From Acanthamoeba castellanii str. Neff (taxonomy: Eukaryota; Discosea; Longamoebia; Acanthamoebidae): a DNA stretch of 26,115 nucleotides. This document shows, piece after piece, positions 1 through 9,626 of the stretch. The stretch covers positions 576,451-602,565 of the forward strand of contig NW_004457323.1 in assembly GCF_000313135.1 (NCBI RefSeq), written 5' to 3'. The notes below the pieces were generated by a model. The model was not told where the DNA came from and ran no database searches. It saw only the letters and a program-made list of their open reading frames with translations. Position 1 is the stretch's first letter. Each line of letters starts with the position of its first letter. A program made the translations under genes and the position numbers.

Positions 1-1442
1 CGACTCAAGATTCCCAAGGACTGCGACCCCGATCTTCGCGCGCGTCATGAAGATGTGCTGGCGCCAGAACCCCTCGCAACGGTACTCTTGCTGGCTCACG
101 CACCACCGCACACGACACCACCGCACACGCACACGCGCCACCGCACATGCGCTTGGCTCACGTCACTGGGCGTGCGTGTAGGCCGTCGTTTGACAAGGTG
201 GCCGACGTGCTCTCGAAGTACTACAAGCAGCTGCACAAGCTGCACGACATTAGCGCCGACGCCTTCGAGATCAGCGATCAGGAGAGCGAGGGCGAATCCG
301 AAGGTATGCGTGCCAAGTTGGTCACACCGCACGTGCCAAGTTCGTTCGTTTGTTCGTTCGTTCGTTTACACATCGTCGACGTGTGCACAGATGAGATGGC
401 GCTCGAGGGTCTGAGCTACGAGGAGTGGCAGATGAAGCGCATCAAGGACGAGGTCAAGTCCTTCATGAAGCAGCTCATCACCGAGGTACTTACCACGAGA
501 GAGCGTGTAGAAGGCATTCGGCCATCGTGGCTCTCTCTAACTCTCCATCATCTCCGCACTGTTCAGAGGAACGACGACTTCGAACTCGTGGCGAGGGCCA
601 ACACCGCGGCCTTCACCGAGCTCAAGGAGGCGTTCGACGGCGTTGGCAGCGAGGAGGAGTCGGACGACAGCGACGAAAGCTACGACAGCAGTGGCGACGG
701 CGACGATGGCGACCAAGACAACGAAGGCCACCTCGACCAGAAGAAGAAGAAGAAGCAGAAGGACTACCTGGAGAACGAACTGCTCTTCGCCGAGTCGGGG
801 GAGGTGGGCCCCGGCCTCGACGTGGCCGCCGCCGCGCCACACCAGTTGCCCGTGTCGCACTACGTGGAGGTGCAGCAGCCCAGGAATCCACCAACGACGA
901 GCACGCCGACGATCTCCTACGCAGAGCTCGGGCGGAGCCCCTCCACCGGCGGCGAGGCTTCGCCGCAGGCGGGCTCCCCGGTCGTTCCCTCATCCGACTA
1001 CGCGGTCCTCGCGTCGAGCAGTCAAAGAAGAGCGAACAAGAGAACGAAAGCGAAAACGAAGGAGACGACGAAGGCGAAGAGAGATGGCGACCATCCAGCA
1101 CAGGCCCAGCAGCTGCCGGCCTCACAGTACGTGGATCTCGGACTTAAAAAGGCGGCCGGTGGGCCACCACCAGAGCAGCCGCAGCAGCCGCTGCCGCAGG
1201 AGAAGAGCCAAGTCTTCGACTCGGCCTACATCACCCTCGAGCCGCGCAACGCCGCCGACGCGACCATCACCATGACCGCCAAGGACTGGAAGGAGCGAGC
1301 CCAACGAGAGGGAGGCACATCGGGAACGGGGGTGAGCCCCGGGAAGGTGGCGGGCAACGGCAACGGCTACGAGGAGATCACCACACCGACCGGCGCGGCC
1401 ATCGGCCATCGACCCCAGGACGCCGGCTACTACGGCCTCTGA
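1..1442 (+). CDS. C-terminal part of a tyrosine-kinase-like (TKL/TK-type) protein kinase with a YxxL-rich tail; 5' end outside window
   Basis: Model: join(<1..81, 182..303, 391..485, 567..1442), with three GT-AG introns (gtactc, gtatgc, gtactt donors). The first exon encodes subdomain XI of a kinase: the CW..NPSQRPSF block (CW then RPSF) is typical of tyrosine and TKL kinases. A helical segment and an acidic, Lys/Ser-rich linker follow. The last ~200 residues are disordered-looking and carry tyrosines in SHYVEV, ISYAEL, SDYAVL, SQYVDL, SAYITL, GYEEI and YYGL contexts. Five fit the ITIM-like consensus S/I-x-Y-x-x-L/V, and YEEI is the known Src-SH2 ligand. Inference: a soluble signalling kinase tail that could become a phosphotyrosine docking platform. 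Oddity: codons 1-43 match the kinase family in one frame and 44 onward in another, so a one-base indel in the CG run at about 36-44 is likely. Confidence 0.75.
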
Positions 1443-1728
1443 TGGGCAGAGGAGTGCAGAGGGGAGTGAAGAGTGTAGGAACCGCCAGAGCAGAGGCCTG
1501 AAATCGAAGGCAACGAAGAAGAAGAAGAAGGGCGGAGGGCATTGTAAATATTCATTGTAGATCGAATCGCCACTCGCCGTGTGTTGGGCACCCTCCTTGG
1601 TGGGTTGTGGGGCGTGCCACAGAGAATGGAACACAAAGAATTCGGAAGAAATTAGGGGAGAAAAACACGGCAACTGGGAACGAACAGAAGCGGACGACCG
1701 CGAACAACCAAACCCAAAGGCGCGGGAG

Positions 1729-3438
1729 ATGAGAGCGCAACGGGCCGCCTCGTCTGGCAACGACATTCCCCTGCGCACTCTGCATCCACAACAGAACTCG
1801 GACGGCGACATCTCCGCAACCGACTACCAGCATCACACCAATCAATCCGACGTCGAGCCAGACCACATGCTCCCCACTACCACCTCCGCCTCATCTGAAG
1901 TCTTTCCTCCAGTACGCCTCCCATCAATTATCTATTTCTTTAAATAGTACGATATTATTATTTTATTTTAAATTCAATTTTTTTTGATGTGTGGTACAAG
2001 GAGGGCGAGGTGGTGCACCACACCTACGCGAGCGGGCATGTGGTGCGTGTGGTGTGTTTGTCGGACACGCATTGGGAGCACCGCCGCATTCGGGTGACCG
2101 ACGGCGACATCCTCATCCACTGCGGCGACTTCTCCACGCGAGGTGCCCTCCCCACCACCACTCTGTCGTCGTCGTCGTCGTCGTCGTAGGGGCTCACTCG
2201 TCTGTCGCCCGATCAATCAGGCCCGCTGAGCCAGGTGGTCGAGTTCAACGAGTGGCTGGGCGTCCTGCCCCACCGGCACAAGATCGTAATCGCGGGCAAC
2301 CACGAGATGGCGCTGGACGAGCTCAAGCACAGCCCGGCGGAGATCAAGGCCCTCTTCACCAACGCCACCTATCTGCAGGACGACGAGATCACCGTTGAAG
2401 GTTCGTCGCATGCCGCCACTCGCGCGAGCTGGTCAATCTTCGTCTCATGTGTGCCGACTTATGTGTGTGTGCCGTGTGTGCCGACTTGTGTGCCGTGTGC
2501 CGTGTGTGCCGACTGTTGTGTGCCGTGTGCGCGCGCAGGGATTCGTATCTATGGGGCGCCCTGGATTGCGCGCAACAAGTTCTTCCTGCTTCCCTCCCTG
2601 AAATGGGCGCTCTCCACCGGTATTGGGTCGATGGGCCTCGGCTTCGCCATGTCCAGCGTACGCCCGTCTCATATTGTTCCAACAAATGTCCCTGGCATCA
2701 TCTCACCGCACACGACACACACGACACACACGACACACACGACACACACGACACACGACACGACGCACTCACGTAACAGAAAAGCCCAAGGTTGTACGAA
2801 AAGTGGAACAACATACCCGAGGGCGTTGACTTTCTTGTGACCCACATGCCGCCCTATCAGATCCTCGACTCCTATCTCCAGAAGAACATGGTACCTACAT
2901 ACAACCCTACAACCCCGCCCGCCCGCCTACGCCTTATTGTTGTTGATGACTCCATTGGCGCAGGGCTGTCCCTACCTTCAGGCGACCGTGCTCGAGCGAG
3001 TGAGGCCGGTCGTACACATGTTTGGGTATGGCCACCGCCAAACCAACACGCACAGCCACACACGACACACGACACGCACGACACACGACACGTTCAATGC
3101 TGATCTGAGGCTTGGCCGTACTCTCGCTTTTGGCCCCGCACAGGCATGTGCATGATTCGCGAGGGACGATGGAACGGGACGGCATTCGATTCATCAACGC
3201 CGCCAACGCCCTAGCGCCCAACCAGCCCTCGGTGTCGTTTGACTACGACGTCGAGGCCCGCCGGGTACTGGCCGTCTACGACGCGACCACCGACGTGGAG
3301 GCCGCTGCCAGCGCCGAGCAGCGGCCGCACCTGCCCCTCAAGCGGGTCGGCAGCGCGCCCCTTTCATCGGCCTCGCGGAGACGGAGCACCAGCAGCACCA
3401 AGCGACCACACCACCTCGCCGCCTCCCACGACACTTGA
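1729..3438 (+). CDS. Calcineurin-like metallophosphoesterase, MPPED1/2 (UPF0046) type
   Basis: Model: join(1729..1911, 2001..2142, 2221..2400, 2539..2657, 2780..2890, 2964..3025, 3144..3438), 363 aa, all phases consistent. All five metal-binding blocks of the superfamily are visible: SDTH (residues 82-85), GDF (103-105), GNHE (134-137), THMPP (229-233) and GHVH (266-269). Such enzymes hold two metals and cleave phosphodiesters or phosphomonoesters; MPPED proteins hydrolyse cyclic nucleotides weakly, and the substrate here is unknown. There is no signal peptide or membrane segment, so it is probably cytosolic. The start is inferred: ATG 1729 is the first ATG of an open stretch ending at a phase-0 donor that fits an acceptor at 2000. 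Without this exon no ATG precedes the catalytic core in frame. The last ~80 residues are Ala/Ser/Arg-rich and less conserved-looking. It converges on the GTPase gene downstream. Confidence 0.88.
2708..2766 (+). repeat. Minisatellite, 9-nt unit CACACACGA, in metallophosphoesterase intron 4
   Basis: Four to five nearly perfect CACACACGA units lie in intron 2658..2779, just upstream of the acceptor. This is one of several CA-rich intronic repeats in the window. Confidence 0.8.
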
Positions 3439-3564
3439 CACCTTCTCCACGCGTGCTAATGTTTGTATTTATTTATTCTGTTATTTATTTATTTAAATAT
3501 CAACTCTTAATTATTGTTATAATTGGTGTTAGTTCATTTAAGTATTTATGTTGTGGAGCTGTAG
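3439..3564. other. Convergent 3' gap with AT-rich island
   Basis: This 126-bp gap separates the stop codons of the metallophosphoesterase (+) and the small GTPase (-). From about 3464 to 3546 it is almost pure A/T with TATTTATTTATT runs, giving AATAAA-like hexamers on the minus strand. It probably serves as the 3'-end processing region for both genes; no coding potential was seen. Confidence 0.55.
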
Positions 3565-4545
3565 CTACAAGGGGATGGCGCGAAGCAGGGTGTTGAGGGC
3601 GGCTTCGACGGTGGCCGGCTCCTTGGCGGAGACCTCGGCGTAGAGCAGGCCGTGCTGGTCGGCCCATCGCTCGGCCTCGTCCGCCCCCACTTCCCGCTGC
3701 TGGTCGGCCTTGTTGCCGATCAGCATCACCACCGCACCGCCGCCCGTCTTGGTGTTGATGTGCCGCAGCCACTCCTCTGCTCATGAGCACGAAAAGATGA
3801 ATGTAAGCCATGTGCTGCGTGGCGTGCAGGAAGGCGGATGTGACCAGGCGGCGGTTGGTATGTACCCTCTTCGAGCTGCTTGAAGCTGGCCGCACGGCTG
3901 AGGTCGAAGGTCAGCCACACGCCCTTGGAGCCTGGGAGGCCGCTGGAGTGGGTGTGGTGCTCGGGGGTCAGGCGCGAACGCGACAAGCTGCCAGCTAATG
4001 AGGTGGTAAGTGATGCCAGCATTGGGGTGTCGACGAACCTGAGGGTGTAGTTGCGCATGCGGAGCTGGCCAGCTGCACGCACGCGCGAGACGTGGTTGGG
4101 TTATGACCACCGCACACATGACACACACGGCACACGCGGAGAGACGAGGGAGTGGCTACCCGTGTCAACGAGCTGGACGGATCGGGGGCTCTCGGTGCCG
4201 GGCCAAGTGAACGTGTGAGGCCGCGGAGGTCCCACCGTCGTGCGGTACCTGCCCACCGCGGCCGTGGCAGCTGACGTCAGCACTTATGGCCCGTGCCGGA
4301 CGTTGCACTGCCAGTGGGTGGGGGTGCAAAGCTTGGCGTGTGTACTTTTCTTCAAAGGGGCCGGTGCCGCAGAGCACCCGGTGGAGGCTGGTCTTGCCCA
4401 CCATCTCCTCGCCCACTATCGTCACTGCTCGCCCCCCCCCCAACCCCTCGGTGTAAGGTCATGCACCCACAAGTGTGAAGTCGGCAGGTGACTAGGTGGT
4501 GTCACCCTTGGCCGCCTCTGCATCCGCCGTGCTGTGGCTCGCCAT
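3565..4545 (-). CDS. Ras-superfamily small GTPase, Rab/Ras-like, lacking a prenylation cysteine
   Basis: Model: complement(join(3565..3776, 3866..3942, 4039..4072, 4160..4248, 4346..4424, 4506..4545)), 176 aa in six exons. All G boxes appear once spliced: G1 GEEMVGKTS (18-26), G2 YRTTVG, G3 DTAGQ (68-72, split by an intron after the first base of the Ala codon), G4 GNKAD (127-131) and G5 SAK (156-158). Spacing from DTAGQ to the FDLS strand equals that of Rab proteins, which fixed the 4038/3943 intron. It should bind and hydrolyse GTP as a switch. The protein ends LLRAIPL with no CAAX or CC motif, so lipid anchoring is not expected; it resembles Rab-like or Ras-like outliers more than a standard Rab. 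Switch I to beta-3 is Pro-rich and divergent. The subfamily is not assigned. It diverges from the thioredoxin gene. Confidence 0.88.
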
Positions 4546-4851
4546 TGGCAGCACCTGCCCTTTCCGCCTTCGAAGTCGAGTTTTCTTTCTCTTCTCGACC
4601 GAGGGCAAGCGGGCACTTCTCGGCCTTCGTCACCTTCTCGTCTGCTTCTATTTGCCCCGAAAGGAAAAGAGCGCCAGTTCGATTCCTTCGGCTTCCTCTC
4701 GCCGAAGGTTTTGGCGGGAAGGCCACCAAACGGCGAGCTGCGGGCTTCGCTGTGGCAGCACATAAATACGTGGCACGCAGAGAGCAGTACAATCGAACAC
4801 AACAGATCGAGAGAGATCAATCGAACACACACAACAACTAAATCAATCAAG
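4546..4851. promoter_or_regulatory. Divergent promoter interval between small GTPase and thioredoxin genes
   Basis: These 306 bp lie between two start codons pointing away from each other. Visible elements are an inverted repeat CCTTCGGC/GCCGAAGG at 4685-4692 and 4701-4708, an E2F-like TTTTGGCGGGAA at 4709-4720 and a TATA-like CATAAATACG at 4761-4770. An A/C-rich leader follows (about 4790-4851) just before the thioredoxin ATG. The open frames across it on both strands have no family features and are not called. Confidence 0.55.
4761..4770 (+). promoter_or_regulatory. TATA-like element for thioredoxin gene
   Basis: CATAAATACG sits about 90 bp upstream of the thioredoxin ATG, followed by a purine/A-rich leader. 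A similar CATAAATGCA occurs at a similar distance upstream of the minus-strand gene starting at 22302, which supports it as a core promoter motif. Confidence 0.45.
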
Positions 4852-5251
4852 ATGGTCAAGCAGGTCACCAGCAAGGACGAATTCAACACTGAGCTCGCCA
4901 ACGCCGGCAGCAAGCTGGTATGAGATTACTCCTCTCCCGTGATACTGGCCGTGGGAGAAGAACAGCGTTCTAATCGCTTCGTGATGTTGCACAATGTAGG
5001 TCGTGGTGGACTTCTTTGCCACGTGGTGCGGCCCGTGCAAGCGCATCGCGCCCGCCATCGAGAAGATGAGCCAGGAGAACACCAACGTGGTGTTCCTCAA
5101 GGTCGACGTGGATGAGGTCGGCGATCTCGCCGCTGAGCTTTCCGTGAGCGCCATGCCCACCTTCCTCTTCTTCAAGAACGGCAGCAAGGTGCACGAGGTG
5201 GTCGGCGCCAGCGAGGCCAAGATCGCTGAGGGCATCACCAAGCACCAGTAA
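4852..5251 (+). CDS. Cytosolic thioredoxin
   Basis: Model: join(4852..4917, 5000..5251), one 82-nt phase-0 intron, 105 aa, the usual length of a single-domain thioredoxin. The active site WCGPC is at residues 31-35. The buried Asp of VVDFF is at 26 and the cis-proline is in AMPTF (Pro75). There is no targeting extension before MVKQV, so it is most likely cytosolic. It reduces protein disulfides and is itself reduced by thioredoxin reductase with NADPH; substrates include peroxiredoxins and ribonucleotide reductase in most eukaryotes. The start is supported by the TATA-like element, an A/C-rich leader and an ATCAAG context just before ATG. Orthology to a named paralogue cannot be judged from the sequence alone. 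Confidence 0.95.
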
Positions 5252-5602
5252 ATAGTCCATCTTCTCATCCTCTATTTCCTTCACTCCATGCGCAACTCTC
5301 ATTCAATGAATGAAAAGATGTCATGACGAGTTCTTCCACAGAAAGAGAGGGGAGGGCGTAGAAGACTTTCTCCAGAAGTTTTCTTGTGCACTCCTGATTT
5401 AAATGAGGAGCACTCGATTCACTTGTTCATGCGCTCGCACACTCTCATCTGCACCCCCATCTTGTAGGCACGCTCAATCGCACCACACAGCGCTTCTCAT
5501 CTACGATGGCCTCCACATCATCTTCGCCAGAGGGCACCGCCGGCGGAAAGGGCTACGCGATCGCCTACTGCACGTGTCCGACGGTGACAAAACCTGTTCT
5601 TG
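5252..5602. other. Convergent intergenic region, thioredoxin / kinase
   Basis: 351 bp between the thioredoxin stop and the kinase stop on the opposite strand. The thioredoxin side is pyrimidine-rich and then mixed. The kinase side begins with a direct plus inverted repeat cluster (5587-5635). Several short open frames on both strands lack any recognisable domain, and I see no gene here. Confidence 0.5.
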
Positions 5603-5635
5603 TTACAAAACCTGTTCCCCCAACAAGAACAGGTT
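5587..5635. repeat. Hairpin with 14-bp perfect arms plus 13-bp direct repeat at the kinase 3' end
   Basis: AACCTGTTCTTGTT at 5591-5604 is the exact reverse complement of AACAAGAACAGGTT at 5622-5635, with a 17-nt loop. ACAAAACCTGTTC occurs at 5587-5599 and again at 5605-5617. The element overlaps the last codons and the stop of the kinase gene (stop at 5603-5605 on the minus strand). Confidence 0.85.
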
Positions 5636-8600
5636 CTGTAACAAACGCGTTTGTTTTTCCCCTTCACCACTCCGGTCGAGGGGCGATGTGGCGTGGCCCA
5701 GCTCTTGCGCGTCGGTGTGGCTCTCAGAAGCGAGCAACTTGAACCAGTCATGTTGGAGGACTTGGCTGGCTGACGGCCGATCGCGTGGGTCTTGCGCCAG
5801 CAGAGACCGCAACAGCCGGTGCGCGGCCTCGTTGAAGCATGCGTGCTCCTCCTCACCCACGAAGGCCAGTGCACTGCAGTTCACTTGCAGACCTTCCTCG
5901 CCCTCTCTGCGAACGCACACGGCACACGGCACACGCGTTGCAGCAAAACTCTACCCCTGTCCTCGTCACCCTGCGGGCTGGGGAGGGGGGGGAAACGGCA
6001 CCTTGTGTGGGCCAGAGTGCCAGTCGGCGGTGCGGTGGCCAGGGACGGACACGTGCGCCAGGCATCGTGGCTGCCGCTGCTTCTGCTGCTGTGGATCTGG
6101 TGGTCTCCTCGTGTTAGAGAGAAAGGGCAACGGAAGAAAGAGAAGGAACGCACGCACGCACACACACACGCACACACACACACACACACCAGTTTGCTGA
6201 GGAGGATGCCCGCGCTCCACATGTCACCGGCGGGCGAGTTCTTGTGTTCGGGCGGCATGTAGTCCTTTGTCCCATGAAACGACTCTCGCAGTAGCTGCGC
6301 CGCTTGTTGGTGAACATGTGGAACAAATACGAAAAACGAAATACGAAACGGAGGGAGGGAGGGAGGGAGGGAGCTGATTTGGGTGGAGGGGGGGGAGAGG
6401 GGTACCGCGGGTGAGTGTCTGTCCTTGGAGAAGCCAAAGTCGATGAGGGTGCCTTGGTTGTGCTGGTCATCCCAGAGCATGTTGTCACGCTTCACGTCGC
6501 TGTGGACAATGCCCAGCGAATGACAGTACTCGAGCGCCTGAGACGCACACGCACGCACGCACGCAGCGCCACGACGATTCTCAGCGCGTTGGAGGCGAAG
6601 ATCCCCTCAGGGTCCCTGGCGAGGAGGAGGAGGAGGAGCTCGCGCACCTGAAAGAGGTGGTGCATGTAGATCGTGATCTGTTTCGGCGTTGTTGGACCGA
6701 CCTCCCTTTGTGCCTGTGCCCGCACGTCCGAGTGTTGGTGTGTGTGTGTGGTGCGCGCGCGCGCATAGTCACAAGGAGTGTTTATACCTGGGGTTGAGCA
6801 AGTTTGAATACGAGCACTGCCGTCTTGTTGATGTAGCTGAACTTGACACACTTCTTTGAAGCCAAGAGCTGGACCGTGTGATATCTTCCGCCTGTGGGTG
6901 GTGTTGCCCCCCCCCCGTCGCCGCACCATTTGTGATCTCATATGAGTACGTGCGCGCTCTCTCTCTCACACACACACAGGTGGGTGAGTGTGATTTGGGG
7001 GGGAGGGGGCGCAGGGAAGTACCGAGGCGGCGCAAGAGGCGTTTCTCATTGCTGTAGATGAGGTGTGTTGCCGAGGCCTCGTCGGTCAGCTTGGCCACGG
7101 CCTCTTGGCCATCAAACAGCGCGGCGTAGACGCACGTTGTCCCCTGTTCCCCCCCCCCCAAAGACAGACCACCGACCGCCACCAACAGGAGGAAGAGGAA
7201 GAAAAAAGGTTCGGTGATGCAGATATATATATATATATGGAATATGTAGATATATGTAGATATATGTAGATATATGTAGATATATAAATAGATAGAAACG
7301 AAATGGACTAATGAAGAAGTACGGGTCGAGAGGGATGAGGGTGAGCGTGTGAGTGTGAGTGTGAGTGTGAGTGTGTACCTGATCCTCACTCGTGGGTTCA
7401 CGAATGGAGAGCCGACCTTGAGCGTCAGAAGAAGTGGGTGGTGTTCGTTGCTGCTTCGTCCCTCCAGTGCGTCGTGCGGCCTCCCTTCTTGTCCGGAACA
7501 GCCCCTTGGCTGCGGAGCGTTCGTCGTGCCGTCTTCTTGTCCGCTTCGCCTGCCGGTCGACTTGTTGGCGCGACTTGAACCCGAGCTCAGCGGGTTCCGA
7601 TCCCGGTTGTCGCTCCCGCCGGAGGTGCTCGAGGAGAAGGGTCCCGTCGGTTTGAGTTTTATCTGTCGCGGCCCGCCACGTAGTTGGCCGGTATCTTGAC
7701 TGTTGGGTCCTGCAGCAGCCGGAGGGCGATCTGGCGGAGAGGAAGCCCTCGAATCGCCGTGTAGTTGAGCGCGAGACGCATCATCGCCAGCCTGTCGCCG
7801 CTCTTGAGCATGCTCAGCGGTTTCACGAGCAGATTGACGAAGACCACCCGGTTCTCCAGCCTGGGTTCGCGCCAGCCGATGAAGGGGAAGACGTCGTGGC
7901 CGTTGGTGATCATCAGGCAGAGCAGCCAGAATCGATCGTCGATGTCGCTGCTCCGTCCTGACGTGGTGCTTGTTGATGTCAATCCGGGAGGACACTCTGC
8001 CGTCCCGCCGAACAGATTCTCTCCTCCTCCTCCTCCTCCTCCTCCTCCTCCATCCCTCTTCTGTTTCTTTCTCTCTGGTGGGTCGTTCGCCTCCGGCAGT
8101 CGCCTCTCGCCTCTCTCACTGCCTGTCGATCTTTTCCTCTTTTGTGTTTGGAGTGGCTGCTTTTCGTCCTCTGTCGCGGGGTCGTATCGCTGCGTGTGCT
8201 GCTTGGGACGCTGCGAGGAGCGCCTTATGGGACCCTTCCTGTCCTCCTTGCAATGTTCGGATGCTGCCGCCGCCGTCTCCTTGGCCTTCTCCTCCTGATG
8301 CTCGTCCTCGCCGCCACGGCTCCCGCTAGGCCGGTACGGCTCGACCTTAATCGATTCCCCGTACCGATCCCTGGTCTCGTACAGCTCGATGCCGTTGACC
8401 TGCGCCCAGTAAAACCAATGCTGGAGCGCCAGGCGCAGGAGGAAGGCCGACTTGGCCAGGTCCTTGAAGGTCTCATAGCCGCAGAGTTCCTGATATGATG
8501 ATGATGACCATCACGTGTCAGCAGTTTCTGCCAAGAGGGCAAAAGGGAAACAGTTGGCCGTACCTCACAGTACCAGCAGAAACAAACGTCCTTGTTCCCC

Positions 8601-9405
8601 GGAGGGATGACGCGGTCGTTCTCTTGTAGGGCGGTCCAGTGGCGGGCGTCAAATCCAACAGCTCGGTCGGGGCGGCGTGGGCTGAGGTTCTTGAATTGTT
8701 TCTCAGGCGGAAGCATGACCTGTGTGCTGCAGTGGTTTAAAAATAAAGAAAAAAACAAAAATAAAAATAATTACAGCAACAGCAAAACATGAAAGCAAAG
8801 AGAGGCGGTACTCTTCCCCGGCGGCGAACAACTTCTGCAGCTCTCCCTCCTTTATGCGTGCTGCAATGCAAGCAACCGAATAGGGACGGGCGGAAGCTCT
8901 GTGTGCACCTTCTTGGATCGGATCAGTTGGATTCTGCGTCAGGTCTAGCAGTGCGTCTCGGGCCTCAGCGCTCATGATGACCTTCCACCATTGTCGTATC
9001 TATTGCACCACGCGAAGGTGGGAGGGTGTTGTGATGGTGCTTAGTTAGGCATGGAGAGCCAAGGAGTGGGGTCAGTCAACGGGCGTACCGTACCGCCTTT
9101 TCAGGAATTCCCTCTGGGGGCTTCACAAGGTCATCAATCTCCAGTGCTTCGGGCAAGAGTGCTTTGCAGTGTTTCTGGACGCCCTTTTTGGTGGGCTGAT
9201 TGTTTTTTAAAAGTAAATAAATAAAAAGAGCGTGACTCGGGGGACAATAGATGGGGGGGGGGTTACGCACAGCCGGGAGCGTGTTGGCCAAGAGCTTCTC
9301 CCGTATCTTGCCCGCGAAGCGATGGAAGGCAGCAGCATGGTCGATTTCGGGCCCGTCCTTGGGCAGGCCCCAATTGCCCAGGCCACTGTAATTGATGACG
9401 TCCAT
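5603..9405 (-). CDS. Protein kinase with C-terminal kinase domain and long unrecognised N-terminal region
   Basis: Model: complement(join(5603..5906, 6002..6070, 6188..6294, 6406..6537, 6576..6677, 6788..6891, 7023..7143, 7402..7509, 7680..8489, 8564..8726, 8812..8860, 8909..8999, 9094..9195, 9271..9405)), about 798 aa. Kinase features: VGSPFGTT glycine loop (~482-489), VAKL lysine (504), helix-C Glu in NEKRLL, HSDVKRDN (607-614), DFG (628-630), MPPE (652-655), DMWSAG (663-668) and DPRDRPS near the C-terminus. All catalytic residues are present, so it should be active. HSD in place of HRD makes it a non-RD kinase. Residues 1-~478 match nothing I know: a CFCWYC cluster (~175-180), a charged linker with a poly-Gly run, then a helix-rich segment with hydrophobic FWLLCLM. 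The exon joins at 7510-7679 and at 6002-6187 are best guesses. Confidence 0.75.
6149..6189. repeat. CA/ACGC microsatellite in kinase intron
   Basis: ACGCACGCACAC followed by a CA run immediately abuts the exon 12 donor on the minus strand. The donor itself therefore sits in the GT repeat, which makes its exact position uncertain by a few bases. Confidence 0.8.
6351..6374. repeat. GGGA tetranucleotide repeat in kinase intron
   Basis: Six GGGA units lie in intron 6295..6405. In the minus-strand transcript this reads CCCT and forms a pyrimidine tract. Confidence 0.8.
7221..7294. repeat. Tandem repeat, 10-nt unit TATATGTAGA, preceded by an AT run
   Basis: An (AT)n stretch at 7223-7238 is followed by four TATATGTAGA-type units and a decayed copy. 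It lies in the 258-nt kinase intron 7144..7401, the longest intron in the window. A (GTGAGT)n run follows at about 7340-7376. Confidence 0.85.
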
Positions 9406-9626
9406 GGCTTCATCCTCGTCTCGGGGATGCTCGGCTCTTGGCTGGTGCTGGGCCGGCGTACACTTTGCTTCATTCGTCTTCCTTCATGGGCGCATTGTGA
9501 ATTGAATTGTTTTGAACATTTCGTAAAACGGTTGGCGCCAAAAAAGAAACTCTGTGTGTCCCCGTGTTGTTAGATCGGCGTTTTGGCCCCGCTGCGCGGT
9601 GGACTGCTCGTGTCGGGCTGAACTGT

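Noticed and set aside
96..1125. Open frames on the minus strand and in other plus frames across the kinase tail
   Set aside because: They are Arg/Pro-rich or repetitive shadows caused by high GC in codon position 3; the called frame has the kinase motif and the spaced tyrosine motifs.
1579..1947. A free-standing 122-codon gene
   Set aside because: No ATG before 1729. Its end is intron-like AT sequence, and the 1912 donor joins in phase to the metallophosphoesterase core, so it is treated as exon 1.
3500..4128. Two minus-strand open frames overlapping the small GTPase
   Set aside because: They run through introns in wrong frames; spliced exons give complete G boxes.
4422..4923. Overlapping open frames on both strands before thioredoxin
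   Set aside because: No domain features, and they cover promoter elements and the leader.
6769..7995. A 408-codon minus-strand frame starting MSSRIDINKHH
   Set aside because: It holds the kinase glycine-loop exon but crosses introns, an AT repeat and a GTGAGT repeat; only parts of it are exon.
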